DNA from: Miscanthus floridulus
Taxonomy: Eukaryota > Streptophyta > Magnoliopsida > Poales > Poaceae
Direction of reading: 5' to 3'
Length of the DNA: 64,000 nt
Assembly (NCBI RefSeq): GCF_019320115.1
Contig: NC_089591.1
Location: 19,136,502-19,200,501 of the forward strand
Below the pieces are notes generated by a model. The model searched no databases, had not been told where the DNA came from, and saw only the letters and a list, made by a program, of their open reading frames with translations. Shown in pieces: positions 33,506 through 44,995 of this stretch; position 1 is the stretch's first letter, and each line of letters starts with the position of its first letter. Made by a program: the position numbers and the translations under genes.

Positions 33506-35303
33506 TGTTTACACCAAAATTTGGAAGAAGAGTCGTAGGGACTTGAAAGCTCCCAAGATCATGTCACCAAGGAATCAATTGCGTGTAGATCAGAACCAGC
33601 TTATTCGGATACGAAAACTAGAATCGGCTTTCTTTAGATAGCGCCAGCGGATAACGACAAAGGCTATGATTCGGCGCCAAGATGAAACATGCTGGACTCT
33701 ACAAAAGGGAAAGATTAGAGTCCAAGTTATCTTAAATTAGGAATGTTTTCTTTAGAGTAAAAAATTGTGATGAGTCGTGCTTAGACAGGAGTCGTGCGTA
33801 GGTCCCGGGTATAAATATCAAGCCCTGGCTATTGTAAAAGACAATCAATCAATCCAAATACAAGTCAATTACTTTTTCGGCTTCGGCCACCCCTTAGGAG
33901 TAGGAGTAGAGTAGATCTCAGTGAGTTCTTCAGCGAGTACGGCTGCATCGATCCGGTCGACCTCCACTACTTGTCTGTAAGTACCGTCATGGTTTATACC
34001 TCTATTCGTATGGCTGCATCGATCTGGTCGACCCCCACTACGGCCCTAGTATAAGCTAGTTATCGACTCTTGTTTAATTCAAGTATGGCCTGTGTGATTC
34101 TGCCTCACACCCCACTGCTTGAATTAGATCAAGGTCAAGTTATCGGCTCCACCTTAGAATGGCAATCTTTGGTAGATTAATTAAGTTACCGATATTGCTT
34201 ATTGCTTTCATTATTTATCTAATTACAACAATATCACTCTGCCCGATTGGGATTGATCTAGATCGGCCTTATATCCTGTTTAGCCCATCGTTTGCTAATC
34301 TGAACTGATCTAATCTACACCTTAAACGATGAGTTATGTTTATCGGCTGTTTTATGTCAATCCTGATCATGCATAGCGTGCGGTTAAGGCGTGTTGCATC
34401 TTGAGTAGATTTATTAGCTAGTGAGAAACGTCCCATGGCCCGTTATCATGGCCTATGTGATTCTGCCTCACACCCCACTATTAGCACCATAGAGTGGGGA
34501 CCGTTATCTGGTAGATCTATTCCTGATAAGGCACGACTTTAACTATGCGCTATGCCTGAATTGGCTATTTTAGCCGATATCAAGCTCTTTCACGGATAGT
34601 TCGCATCACGAGACTGCTGAAGTAAAGATAGGTTGAAAAATATGTTAGCCCCATGATCTTATTATTGTATTACGGCCTGCATAATTCTGCCTCATGCGCC
34701 ATGATATTAGTAATGAGTTAGGGTCGTCGAGTCTATTGTTATTTCTATGGCCTGCATAATTCTGCCTTATGCCCCACTGGTCATGGTGATAGATGAGATC
34801 TAACATATTCATTAGATTTATCTTTATTAAACGGTTAAGTGGTGTTGAATTGTTTCTTTACATAAAAAGGGGTTCGGTTACTTGTAATCATTGGCTTGAC
34901 ATAAACCAATCATTGTTGATATCTTATTGCCACTGATTCATATTTGCTCAATCAATGATATTTATCCTGAATGATAACCGATTCTTCTTACACAACCCCA
35001 TAAGCTTTAACCGATTTATTCTCATGAATATGCTGGACTCGACTATTTAGTCGATCTCCTTTCATATCGGCTCTCATAGCCGCACATTCGGGACTATCTG
35101 GCAACACCGGCAAGTTCTGCCCTTAATTACTGATGAACTTTCTCTCCTTGTCAATTGCAGGGTCAAATTGACTGGCACGTCTCGGAAGGATCGCGTAGGA
35201 TCGACCATCCCTGTGCTGAAGCTAGGCGGATCTGCTCCATCGAGCGGACCCTTCCAGCTTGTTGCGTGTGTCCTCGGCACGGGACAAAAATTCTATGTCG
35301 ACA
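33506..35303 (+). repeat. 3' LTR of the RT-less gypsy element
   Basis: Direct copy of 11692-13474 with scattered, mostly transition differences and one extra segment (TTAGACAGGAGTCGTGCG-like) at about 33781. It is preceded by a polypurine tract and followed by GGGTC. Confidence 0.92.
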
Positions 35304-35308
35304 GGGTC
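35304..35308. repeat. Target-site duplication GGGTC (right copy)
   Basis: GGGTC right after the LTR end CTATGTCGACA, pairing exactly with 11687-11691. Confidence 0.9.
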
Positions 35309-35479
35309 AAATATTAGATTATTGTTAGCTTTGATCATTATATGTCACTCTCATGAACTTGTCACATAGGTCCTTTGAGAAGTACAATAAAAAGGGCAAG
35401 AAATATTGACTGCTTTGGAATTTTATGTTCACTATACATGAGGCCGATTCGATCACAACGCAACCCTTGGACTGGATTA

Positions 35480-35825
35480 TGCGGTATATCATTCCAGACG
35501 CTGAATTGTTTTGACGATTCCTATTGATTACAAAGGCCTTTTCACGTGAAACCAATTGGGTTGGCTTCCTTATCCAATTAGCTTTCCATCCATATGTGGA
35601 TCATCGAAAACGGAGTCCGGATGCGTCCTGGGTGACCAATTTAAGGTAGACTGGTCCTAGAACCTGAGACAGACTCGAACTTGAGTTGCTTTGGGCCTCC
35701 ACCTCGGGGACTCGAACCGAGTTAGCCTTGGACCTCCTTCTTGACTTGGACACCCTCGCTGATCTCCTTGGTCTCCATATGGTTCTCCAAGCATGGTCAT
35801 ATGTATGGAGGTCATGTCCTCATCA
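35480..35825 (-). repeat. 3' LTR of the gag-only element, partial
   Basis: Closely matches 38885-39223: shared text from GATTCCTATTGATTAC through GGTTGGCTTCCTTATCC to GGTCATGTCCTCATCA. Left of about 35480 the match fades. Confidence 0.8.
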
Positions 35826-35836
35826 TCCTCCCTTTC
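35826..35836 (-). other. Polypurine tract of the gag-only element
   Basis: AAAGGGAGGA on the minus strand directly before the LTR start TGATGAGGACATG. Confidence 0.7.
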
Positions 35837-35959
35837 TTGACGAAAAGCCATCCTCGGCGTCGATTTTGCTTGAAGTCAATCCTGCACAACATGAGGATAA
35901 ACGAGGTTTCCAAAATAATAGGAATGGACAATGTTGTGAGAAAGAATATGACCACATGT

Positions 35960-37111
35960 CTAGGTTTGTAGCATGTCTTGTCCTATAGACATGTAGTCTG
36001 CTTGATTGAAATACACACGATCTTCGCCAATACTATCCTGCAAACGATTAGTACTAACAAGAAATATATGCTCCCTTTCTTTGGATTCCACTTGTGTTTG
36101 AAAAGCAAAACTAGAGGAATATGGCATAACAACAATGTTGATTTTACTGTCCTCTAGTTGATCATTAATTTGTACAACAAAAGGAGAATTCGGATTTGTA
36201 CAAACGTAAACTCGTTGTATCAAATATTGCCCTTGGTTGTTATATTTGCCAAAAACATGATATGTATGTCTAGAGAACCATGACAAATCAGCATATGCAT
36301 AAAGTTTCTCCTCTAAAGAACTAAGATTACACGGAACATCAAATTCAATGTAACCCAAAGTATTTAAAGAAGACAACAATTTCAGTTCATCAAGATCACT
36401 AGCATTATGAATAACGAGTCTATTTTCAGCACAAGTGCTCGATTTCAGCACACATATATCATGATCATTCTTCAATGATTGCATAGGTATAACATAAATA
36501 TCATCATGCAAGTCATCTTCATCACAAGAAACATCAAGCAAATTATCTTGTGACAAAGGTAAATCAAGCAAAGTCTCCACTAAAATTTGCCCTATCATAG
36601 CATGATTGGTGAAAAAATTCAGCACATCAAGAGAACTCTCACCTTCTATGAGTTTAGCATCATGGGCATTACCTTTGCTCTCATATTCAACAGGGGTAAT
36701 AGTTGATAGTTCTGAATTTTCACATGAGGCTGTGAGCTTCTCATTTTCTGTCACATCATCCTCGCTCTTTTCTACATTGTCCTGCAAAAGGTTAGGCATA
36801 GCAGGAGGAATAACAACAGACTCTTCCTCTAAATGGTGCACCTCATCATATGAAGTCAAAACAGGAGATGGATTAACAAAGGTTTCTCGCATAAGAAGTT
36901 TCATATCATTCCAAGTTTGAGGCTTATCAGAAGGATCTAAAGACTCCCACCAAGATAAAGCTGAATATCGCAAAACACTAACTGCATTTTTTACCTTCCT
37001 CCTTAGACACATAAAGCGAGTAGAAAATATGTTATCGATGGCAATTTCCCACTCCATGTACTTATCAGCACCTATACCATCATAAGTCGGTGGATACGAA
37101 CAACCTGTCAT
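35960..37111 (-). CDS. Gag-like protein of the gag-only element (383 aa)
   Basis: An intact frame. The N-terminus MTGCSYPPTYDGIGADKYME leads into a Retrotrans_gag core (residues about 15-95) with RRKVKNAVSVLRYSALSWWE and DKPQTWNDMKLLMRETFVNP. The rest is acidic and lacks any protease or zinc-knuckle motif. Uninterrupted coding over 1.15 kb in an element without pol suggests either youth or selection on Gag. The start is the first ATG of the frame; a longer N-terminus is not visible. Confidence 0.8.
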   Translation of the reverse strand: MTGCSYPPTYDGIGADKYMEWEIAIDNIFSTRFMCLRRKVKNAVSVLRYSALSWWESLDPSDKPQTWNDMKLLMRETFVNPSPVLTSYDEVHHLEEESVVIPPAMPNLLQDNVEKSEDDVTENEKLTASCENSELSTITPVEYESKGNAHDAKLIEGESSLDVLNFFTNHAMIGQILVETLLDLPLSQDNLLDVSCDEDDLHDDIYVIPMQSLKNDHDICVLKSSTCAENRLVIHNASDLDELKLLSSLNTLGYIEFDVPCNLSSLEEKLYAYADLSWFSRHTYHVFGKYNNQGQYLIQRVYVCTNPNSPFVVQINDQLEDSKINIVVMPYSSSFAFQTQVESKEREHIFLVSTNRLQDSIGEDRVYFNQADYMSIGQDMLQT

Positions 37112-38340
37112 TGTTTGAAGACAGCAAAAGACAACACAAAAGTATTATCCCTACCAACTACTTAGGTTGTGGACAAGGAAAAACAAGGCACTCAACTCTC
37201 AAGCGTCTTACCACGGTCTTACAAGTGTTCTTACCAAAGCAACAGACGGTGCAATTGGTCGGTGACTGTGATACCGTTGTAGCTTGAGTGTAATAGTTGC
37301 AAGGCGAACCTGTACTTGGTCAGAAGAAAGTGGAGCTTGGACAGGCACAATATAGTAGCAAGGAATAGCAAAATTCGCAACTAAATAGCAAAGCTGAATA
37401 AGTGTCACATGTACTTGTCTTAGTTGCTGGCCTACTCACGTTCCAAGTACCAGATGTATCAAGTGATGTGAACAGCAAGAATATGATTAGAAACAAGGTA
37501 GAAATCAGTACACGCAAACACAGCTCAAATGACGCTCTCTATGTGCTCCTCTAGATATTATTCCACTTTTGCCCCTCTCTTTTTTCTCTATTTTTGGGCT
37601 GTCATTGTTTTTTTGGGATTCTTTGACTTTTTCTTTTTATTTTTTTGATATTTTTTCTTCACTTAGGAGCACAAAAGAAGTAACCACAGAAAATATGAGC
37701 TTAAACAAGTGAAAGACGTGGCCTGTGGAATTTCCAGAAGACGTGCTCAAAATCGATAAAGACCTTGTGACCACGAAAAGAGAATCTTGTGACCACTTTT
37801 TGACCAAAATAAAAATCTTCGACCCCAGCAAAGCTGGGGATGGATGGATCTGAATTTTTTCTGATCAATTTTGATATATGGAACGTCAAAATTCGAGTTC
37901 GTATGCGAAAACTAGACCAGTTTTAAGAACGAACTCCGAATTAGAGGACAAAACGAGAACAATATGTGCAAAATTGGTCACGACAGCAAGGATTTGATAA
38001 AAACAGTGAAGACAAGTGTAACAAATAAGATGGCGTGGACTAAGGTTTGATGAATACAAATGAATCACAGCAATACTTGAAGGTGTTCATGGATTATGAT
38101 GAAAAACAAAGGGGAAAACATAAACTAGACTAAAAAACGATCTAAAACCAGCAACAAGAACTTGACCTAGGGCACAAACTCAACAACGCAAATCAGAGAC
38201 AAACTTGCACGGCACAATGAGGCTATAGGACAGGGAATATGTGACGATGTATATTTTTTTGGCTTTTTGTGGACTGTAGGTAATGCAAAAATAGTAACAA
38301 TCTAAAGGGGAAAACAAAGTTATACCTAACGGGCAACAAG
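37112..38340 (-). other. Leader of the gag-only element
   Basis: About 1.2 kb between primer site and gag start; no gene seen. It includes a T-rich block (37560-37660) on the plus strand. Packaging signals would lie here, but none can be recognised from sequence alone. Confidence 0.5.
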
Positions 38341-38353
38341 GTCTCTGATACCA
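38341..38353 (-). other. Primer-binding site of the gag-only element
   Basis: TGGTATCAGAGAC on the minus strand, two bases from the LTR; complement of initiator Met-tRNA with the common GAGAC variant. Confidence 0.85.
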
Positions 38354-38355
38354 TT

Positions 38356-39223
38356 TGATGTAGACTAGGCCCAATCTTCCGAAAGGTATGATAGCGTCGA
38401 TTGGTGGAGACTCAACGTTCACAATCTAGGCTTTGAACCAAGATTGATTCGGACCCCCACAACCGTTACACCACTGCTCCGTTGGTTATCAACCATGCGA
38501 ACGCGATTGACCTCGCCGAGAAGGCTGACCTGCAAGCGAATCGAGAACACAAGCAAGAATGGGATGAACGCAATCTGAAATTGCAAATAAATATGAGGCT
38601 TAAGATAACGAAAAGGAGTTCAAGTCTTTATTCGAAAGGACTAATCGCCACAGGCGAATAAGATCAAGAACTAGGGCCCTAGTTCACAGCAAGCAGCCTT
38701 GGCGACACAGTTGCAGCAAAACGATGTCTGTTTCACGAGAAAATCAAGAACTAAACAAAACCCAAACCCTAAGGAGAGCGACGGCTTCTATTTATAGAGT
38801 CTTGGGCGTCACCCCCTGGACGCGCCCCCTAATGGGTCCCAACACGATACACAGTCTAACAGACCAAAAGACGGTGTTGCAGCACCCTGGTAGATTCTGG
38901 ATGCTGACTTGTTTCGACGGTTCCCATTGATTACGAAGGCCTTTTGACATGAAACCAATTGGGTTGGCTTCCTTATCCAATTATCTTTCCATCCATATGT
39001 GGATCATCGAAAACGGAGTCTGGATGCATCATAGGTGACCAATTTAAGGTAGACTGGTCCTGGAACCCGAGACAGACTCGAACTTAAGTTGTTTTGGGCC
39101 TCCACCTCGGGGACTCGAATTAGCCTCGGACCTCCTTCTTGACTTGGACACCCTCGCTGATCTCCTTGGTCTCCATATGGTTCTCCAAGCATGGTCATAT
39201 GTATGGAGGTCATGTCCTCATCA
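38356..39223 (-). repeat. 5' LTR of the gag-only element
   Basis: Plus-strand edges TGATGTAGACTAGGCCC and GGTCATGTCCTCATCA, 868 bp. A TATA-like CTATTTATAG lies at 38789-38798 (minus CTATAAATAG). The outer edge abuts CACTA subterminal repeats, so this element inserted into a CACTA transposon. Confidence 0.8.
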
Positions 39224-39803
39224 AGTCCCGACTGGTATTACGAGCCGAGACTAAAGGTGTATTTTGGTGGGCCACAAAAAATGCATCCCACCTTTAGTCC
39301 TGGGTGGTAGATCTACCCGGGACTAAAGTTGGGCTACAGTTTCACTTCCCGTCCGTTTCAAGCTCTATTTGTTCTTTATATATTTCTTTCTAAAAAATGT
39401 TAAAGTCTTGTTAATTGCACAGTAAATTAAATACAAGGCATAAAATTGTTTTAAAAGAATATGGATTTACTTTTGCTTTATTGCACACAGGAAAATTGTG
39501 TGACCTAAAGTTTTTTTGTGTTTTCTTATAAATATTGAAACATAATGTCATTAATAATTACTATTTCGTTAATGCAAAAATGTAGTATTTAATTTAAATC
39601 ATTAAAACTTTTGTTTTCGATTGGAAATTTATTTTCACATCATTTTAACGTAATTTTTTTTTATTTTTTCATCACTCATTGTCCAAAAGCGACATGGAAA
39701 TCCCACCATCAAACACAAATTTAATCTGAACATAGAAAAAAGGAAACACCTAATAAACATCTCTGAATTCATAATTATTACGTAATACCTCTAGTACACA
39801 CTA
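39224..39803. other. AT-rich CACTA interior lacking transposase C-terminus
   Basis: After the subterminal repeats (to about 39350) the sequence is strongly AT-rich with no coding signal. The expected C-terminal TNP2 coding is gone, consistent with an internal deletion. Confidence 0.5.
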
Positions 39804-41560
39804 TTAAACATCACTATATATATCAAGCAGGCTCACACAAAGATTCTTCGTCAGGTGCATCACGTCGATCACGCTACGGACCTCTAGGACTTGCCAATAG
39901 GGTAGCTCCCAAAATATGGACTTCTTCCACATGGGTGCATGTCCGTCGGTGTCGTTCAGAACAGGTTCACTGCCATGTGCCTTTCCAAATACTACTTTCA
40001 CATCCTTGACCATATTGAGTACATCCTCACCAGTTTGGTTGCCCGGCTTGGTCGGGTGGTCTGCCTTACCTTTAAAATGCTTGCTTTTCTTTCTTAGGGG
40101 GTGATTCGCAGGAAGAAATCGACGATGGCCAAGGTACACGACCTTTCGACATTTTTTCAAGAATATACCTTTAATGTCATCGAAACAGTGCGTGCATGCA
40201 TTATATCCCTTGTTTGATTGTCCTGAAAGATTACTTAGAGCAGATCAATCATTGATTGTTACGAACAACAATGCTCGCAGGTCAAAGTGCTCCTATTTGT
40301 GCTCATCCCACACACGTACACCTGGTCTGTTCCACAAAAGTAGAAGTTCTTCAACTAGTGGCCTTAGGTACACATCGATGTCATTGCCAGGTTGTCTTGG
40401 GCCTTGGATGAGCACTGGCATCATAATAAACTAACGCTTCATGCATAACCAGGGAGAAAGGTTGTAGATACATAGAGTAACAGGCCAAGTTCTATGACTA
40501 CTGCTTTGCTCCCCGAAAGGATTCATACCATCCGTACTTAAAGCAAACCTTAAGTTTCTTACGTCATTTGCAAACTCCGGGAATTCTCTATCGATTGCTC
40601 TCCACTGGGACCCATCAACAGGGTGTCTCAACATATTGTCAACCTTACGGCTTCTTTGTGCCATCGCAACAACTTTGCATGGTCTTTATTTCTGAACAGA
40701 CGTTTCAAGCATGGTATTATAGGAGCATACCACATAATCTTGGCAGGGATTTTCTTCGTGGGACGTTCGCGTTCAACATCACCAGGGTCATCTCGCCTGA
40801 TTTTATACCGCGATGCATGACATACCGGGCATGCATCTAACTTCTCGTACTCCTCGCCATGGTAGAGGATGCAGTCATTAGGATATGCATGTATCTTCTG
40901 GATTTCTAATCCCAAAGGGCAGACTACCTATTTTGCTTCGTACGTAGTGGCGGGCAATTCGTTATCCTTCAGAAGCATCTTCTTTTGGATTTTCAGTAAC
41001 TCCCCAAATCCCTTGTCAGATACACCATTCTTTGCCTTCTATTGCAGCAATTTCAGTGTGGTACCCAACTTTTTCTGCCCCGCATCACAAGTTGGGTATA
41101 GCAATTTCTTGTGATCCTCTAGCATGCGCTCGAACTTGATCTTCTCCTTTTCACTTTCGCATTCTCTTTGTGCATCATGAATGGCCTGACCAATACCATC
41201 AGCGGGCTCATCTTCTGCCCCTATCTCTTCTTCAGCTTCCCCCATTGTAGTATCATTGAAGGCACCATATTCAGCAATAATGTCATCATCGTCCCATTGT
41301 TCTTCTTCATCTTCTTCCATTACAACCCCGGTTTCTCCGTACTTCGTCCAACAAATATAGTTTGGCATGAAATCCGACTTCAACAAGTGTGAATGAAGAC
41401 TCCTTGAGCTAGCATATTCCTTCAAATTCTTACATATGGCACATGGGCAGCACATGAAACCATTACATTTGTTTGCCTCGGCCATACGTAAGAAAGAATA
41501 CACGCCCTCAATGAACTCTTGGGAGCGGCGAACAACATTGTACATCCAATGCCAGCTCAT
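39804..41560 (-). pseudogene. TNP2-like CACTA transposase, truncated and broken
   Basis: The first exon (41560-41039) has a Transpos_assoc domain: SWHWMYNVVRRSQEF, then GFMCCPCAICKN. An acidic stretch follows, then the TNP2/Transposase_21 region in 40915-39804: LDACPVCHASRYKIRRDDP, KIMWYAPIIPCLKRLFRNK, FALSTDGMNPFGEQSSSHRT, VTINDWSALSNLSGQSNKGY, CRKVVYLGHRRFLPANHPLR. The frame ends after DVMHLTKNLCVSLLDIY, so the C-terminal third is absent. At least four stops or frame changes (near 40430, 40625, 40920, 40165) inactivate it. Confidence 0.85.
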
Positions 41561-41648
41561 CTACATTACATGACATACATACCATATTAAAACCTAGAAC
41601 ATAATTAGTTAATTATACGACATGCATGCCACCATATAAGGTATTAAT

Positions 41649-42171
41649 TTATGAAAGTCTCGCTACAATGTAGACAATCCCAACTACCACTAAAAAAACT
41701 AAAGCTAAAATGCACTTTAGTAGGATAAGGATTTCGCGACCAATCACAACTAAAACAGACAGATCATGCGTTTGTTCAACATCTATGGGCTTCTTCCGTA
41801 GGATCACTGCCTCATCAGCCGCCGTAGCCGCCTGTGCAAGAGAGTTTTGCACGTGTTCAACATACTCTTCCTCCCAGTACCAACCTGAACATCCAGTGCC
41901 ATCCCACTGAAATTAAAACAAAAAATTAGAACTTTAATCACAATCATCATGAAAATAAGTATAAATTAACCATAATCATCAAATACAACAAAATAACTCA
42001 TATTACGATCTGGACACTTGTAGAAGATACGGCCCTTGTTGGGACACTCCTTCCTCACCTGGTACTCCATCACAATCTCTCCTCACACTTGCCGCATGCA
42101 ATGACAGGGAGGTCCAGCCTCAGTCGCTTTGGAACCCGATGAGAGGCCGAGGACCCGAAAGCAGTTGCCAT
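41649..42171 (-). pseudogene. GRF-type zinc-finger protein with C-terminal membrane segment
   Basis: Exon 1 from ATG 42171: MATAFGSSASHRVPKRLRLD, then ACGKCEE and, after a one-base frameshift, ECPNKGRIFYKCPDR. This is the zf-GRF pattern (Cys, GR-F, Cys). Exon 2 (about 41906-41649) starts WDGTGCSGWYWEEEYVEHVQ, has a short helical middle and ends in a hydrophobic helix (ILALVFLVVVGIVYIVA). Such GRF/membrane proteins are common next to plant transposase genes. The acceptor TTTCAG is clear; the donor is ambiguous. Probably inactive. Confidence 0.6.
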
Positions 42172-42619
42172 CTACTCTCTATACTCATTTTTAATATAAT
42201 ATAAATTTCTCATTTTATAAACAAATAAAATTAAAAAAACTCTAAAATTATCTATATCTCTAAACCATGAAGTGTGCTATGCATGCTAGAAATGAAAGCT
42301 GAATACTAGTTTTGAATAACTACTTTAACCTTCCTTCGTCCAAATATGCAAACTTTAAAGTGATTTTGAGCTTAAATGGCTTACAAATAAAAAAATCCAC
42401 CATAAAAAACACATATATCTAGTCCACAAAATGAGATATGCTACTGATGAAATATGAGAGTGTAAAGTTGGTAACCTTTAGAACCGAATAATCGATGGAG
42501 GCATCGAAGAAAGCTTATGATTACCGGTGATGAGGAAGAAGAGAGGCCGGCGATAAAGCAAGAACACTGAGCTCGAAGTGGTTCGGGCTCAGGAAGGAAG
42601 AAGAGGTATATAGGAGGGG

Positions 42620-42944
42620 ACATTTAGTCCCGGTTGGAGACAGCAACCGAGACTAAAGGTCCCTTTCTAGTTCTAGACGGAGCCTCCAGCCGGGACTATA
42701 CTTTTACTCCTGGTTGGAGGGACCAACCGGGAGTAAAAGTTAACCTTTAGTCCCGGTTGGTAGCTTCAACCGAGACTAAAGGTCCCCTGCAGCAAAAGCC
42801 TACTGCAGTAGCCGTTGGGCAGGGATCTTTAGTCCCGGTTGAAGTTACCAACCGGGACTAAAAGTTTCTCTAGTCCTAGGAGCGAAAAATACCGTGACTA
42901 AAGCCAAATTTTGAAGTAGATCAAAAGTCGTTTCTCTACTAGGG
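42620..42944. repeat. CACTA right subterminal repeats
   Basis: Alternating copies of TTTAGTCCCGGTTG and CAACCGGGACTAAA (for example 42629, 42646, 42744, 42766, 42829, 42850) form potential hairpins, ending in the degenerate terminal repeat. In CACTA elements these are the presumed transposase-binding sites. Confidence 0.85.
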
Positions 42945-43529
42945 GAAGGGAACCTAATCCAAATTCATTTTAGAGAGTCAACCATGAAATCACTTTGTAA
43001 ACCGTGAACCCACCCCGACCATTTTGAGAGGTACTCTTGGAGCTGTCAAATTAAATTTTAGGATTAATGGTGTTATTTTTCTACTAGTAGTAATGTGATG
43101 GTCCACAACTATACGTTCGTGATGACTACTTCATCAATCACCTCGAGATCTGCATTTACAGGGGGTGAGATCTGTGCCTATGTATGAGCGTTTACATGTT
43201 TAATAATGTGATTCAAAAATACACAAGGCGTAAGCGTAACATCCCAAGTGGCTATGGAAGAGGCCACTACCGATGGCAGAAAGCGGGCTTGGCAAACGTA
43301 TAACTTCTTCAACATCTTATGCAACAATATATATAGATATCCTCTTTATTTGTGCATAACGTTGACTGATACAGTTTTCTGAATTTTGAAATTTGCAAAC
43401 TCTGAGCATGACTAAAATTCTAAATAGCATACTATTTTTTTGTGGATCTGAAAAAAACAAACTAGACAGTTTTATTTTTTTAACAGCAGGAAACTTCTTA
43501 CTTCTCACATGTACATATATTGGATGGTT
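42945..43529. other. Flank downstream of the WSD gene
   Basis: No gene or repeat recognised. AT-rich; would hold the 3' untranslated region and polyadenylation signals of the minus-strand gene. Confidence 0.4.
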
Positions 43530-43922
43530 TCATTCTCCTATTCTCTTGGCCGCATCTCGGATGGTCTTTAAGCGACGCAGTGAAGTCGTCCAAAAGAATA
43601 TGGTAATCTGGAATTTTCGTGTCATCCGCTGCTAGGACCACCCTTACAGTGTTCATGTAACTCTGGAAGTTCAAGCAAAGAGCCTACAAACAAGGTAGCA
43701 AACCAAGGCATTAGACAAAATCCACAACTTTACTGGTTTATTTTGTCTCTCATCAGTAAACTTCACGAAAACAGAACCAGAAGCTGTTTCCGTTGCCTAA
43801 TATAATTTTTCATGGCTACACCACATCTTTTATTTTTGTTGAAAAGAAGAAAAATAATTGTGTGTAGAAATAACACTATGTGCTGTTTTTGAGCTAAACA
43901 ACACGATAATTTTAAAAGCTTC

Positions 43923-43996
43923 CTATTATTTCAGGCCATAAAGGATGGTACTCCCAAAATCAAACGAGTACCATCCTTTATGACATGAAATAATAG
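43923..43996. repeat. 74-bp near-perfect hairpin in a WSD intron
   Basis: Arms 43923-43952 and 43967-43996 match at 28 of 30 positions as inverted repeats, with a 14-base loop. The inner 15 bases are identical (ATAAAGGATGGTACT). Confidence 0.85.
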
Positions 43997-44591
43997 TATC
44001 TTTGGAACCAATTGCTTTGTAATTAGAACTTACTTCAGGCACACCAAAGGTGGTCGGCGCAATGAAGATGACTGGATGCCCACAAAGCTCTATCTTCTCG
44101 ATCGGTCCCATCACACTTGAGAGTGATATGGTAGCATGACCGAGCATGCGTTCGAAGACAAGGGCCGCCGCCTGGTTTTATTTAAAATTTACACATACAA
44201 TTCTGTCAGAAACAATAAACTGAAACGAGGCATTGCTTTACACTTGTTGTATCACTTCTGGTTCAAGCAACAACCCGATAGTGATCCAAAATGTTATTAT
44301 TGTCGGCTGATGTCTTCATCGGACAGTGATAGATTATTATCACTGCCGAGTCGTCAAACTAGTAGTGATAGGTCACTCCATCACTTACAATTATCCTCTA
44401 TCCGATGCAATTCTAACAGTGATGGGCTCCGACCCGACAATAAATAGCAGTTTTGGCGTTGTATTCCTTTTGGAACAGTAAAAGTAATCATCGAACTTGC
44501 GTCATCAATATATACGCAGGTTCCACGTGTGAAAATTTTCATATTTTTCTAAGTTTTTTTACCTAATAACTTATTAAATGTACAAATATTA

Positions 44592-44742
44592 CTCCCTCCA
44601 TTATAAATTGTAAAGTGTTCTGCCTTTATTTTATATAGGTACATAGTTTTTTACTATGTATCTAGATAAATATAATTACGTAGCAAAACTATGTATTAAA
44701 AAAAAGTCATGACGTCTCTCGTAATTCGGAACCGATGGAGAC
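44592..44742. mobile_element. Stowaway-like MITE in a WSD intron
   Basis: Left end CTCCCTCCATTATAAATTG, right end AATTCGGAACCGATGGAG, the Tc1/mariner Stowaway terminal pattern; TA lies near both sides. The right terminus is decayed. Confidence 0.5.
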
Positions 44743-44995
44743 AGTGTACGCTAGGTTGGTACTGCAAGATTCCAAATATGTTTGACGTAGCTAAGCTTCA
44801 CCCTGCCTGCATCACCCCTCTCTGCATATACTGCATTAGTACCTCGTGCAAAATTGCAATGACTACCGGCCGGCGTTCCAGATGACACCAAAATATACAG
44901 TGTGGAAATGAGGAATGAGAAATAGTACATCTGTCGTAGATATACCTTGGCACCGAGGAGTTTGGTGGTTATTTCAACAACTGCATGCGTGAAGA

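Larger units (their letters stand above)
11692..35303 (+). mobile_element. Complete, RT-less Ty3/gypsy retrotransposon with two antisense genes, hosting a nested Tat element
   Basis: It is bounded by direct LTRs (11692-13474 and 33506-35303) and a perfect GGGTC duplication. After removing the nested 12.65-kb element, the native sequence is about 11 kb. It reads LTR, gag, protease (plus strand), two intron-bearing minus-strand genes, polypurine tract, LTR. I found no reverse transcriptase, RNase H or integrase motif in any frame of 13475-15512 or 28166-33505. It must therefore borrow these functions and is non-autonomous, unlike the Tat copy inside it. Confidence 0.88.
35480..39223 (-). mobile_element. 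Gag-only, non-autonomous gypsy-type retrotransposon
   Basis: On the minus strand: 5' LTR 39223-38356, Met-tRNA primer site, about 1.2 kb of leader, gag 37111-35960, polypurine tract, then a 3' LTR that is recognisable only from about 35480 to 35825. There is no room for pol: only 2.5 kb lie between the LTRs. The left part of the 3' LTR is missing or unrecognisable, next to the GGGTC duplication of the 23.6-kb element. Confidence 0.75.
39224..42944 (-). mobile_element. CACTA (En/Spm) transposon, left-truncated
   Basis: The right terminus reads CCCTAGTAGAGAAACGAC on the minus strand (CACTA mutated to CCCTA). It is followed inward by many subterminal repeats of TTTAGTCCCGGTTGG in both orientations (42620-42900). 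Similar subterminal repeats open the left side (AGTCCCGACTGG, CCCGGGACTAAAG at 39225-39330), but the left terminal CACTA is missing, cut by the LTR at 39223. Internal coding is a TNP2-like transposase plus a GRF zinc-finger gene. Confidence 0.85.

Noticed and set aside
44200..44470. Inverted-repeat-rich stretch with AGTGATAG words, possible MITE
   Set aside because: No convincing terminal repeats or duplication; left unannotated.
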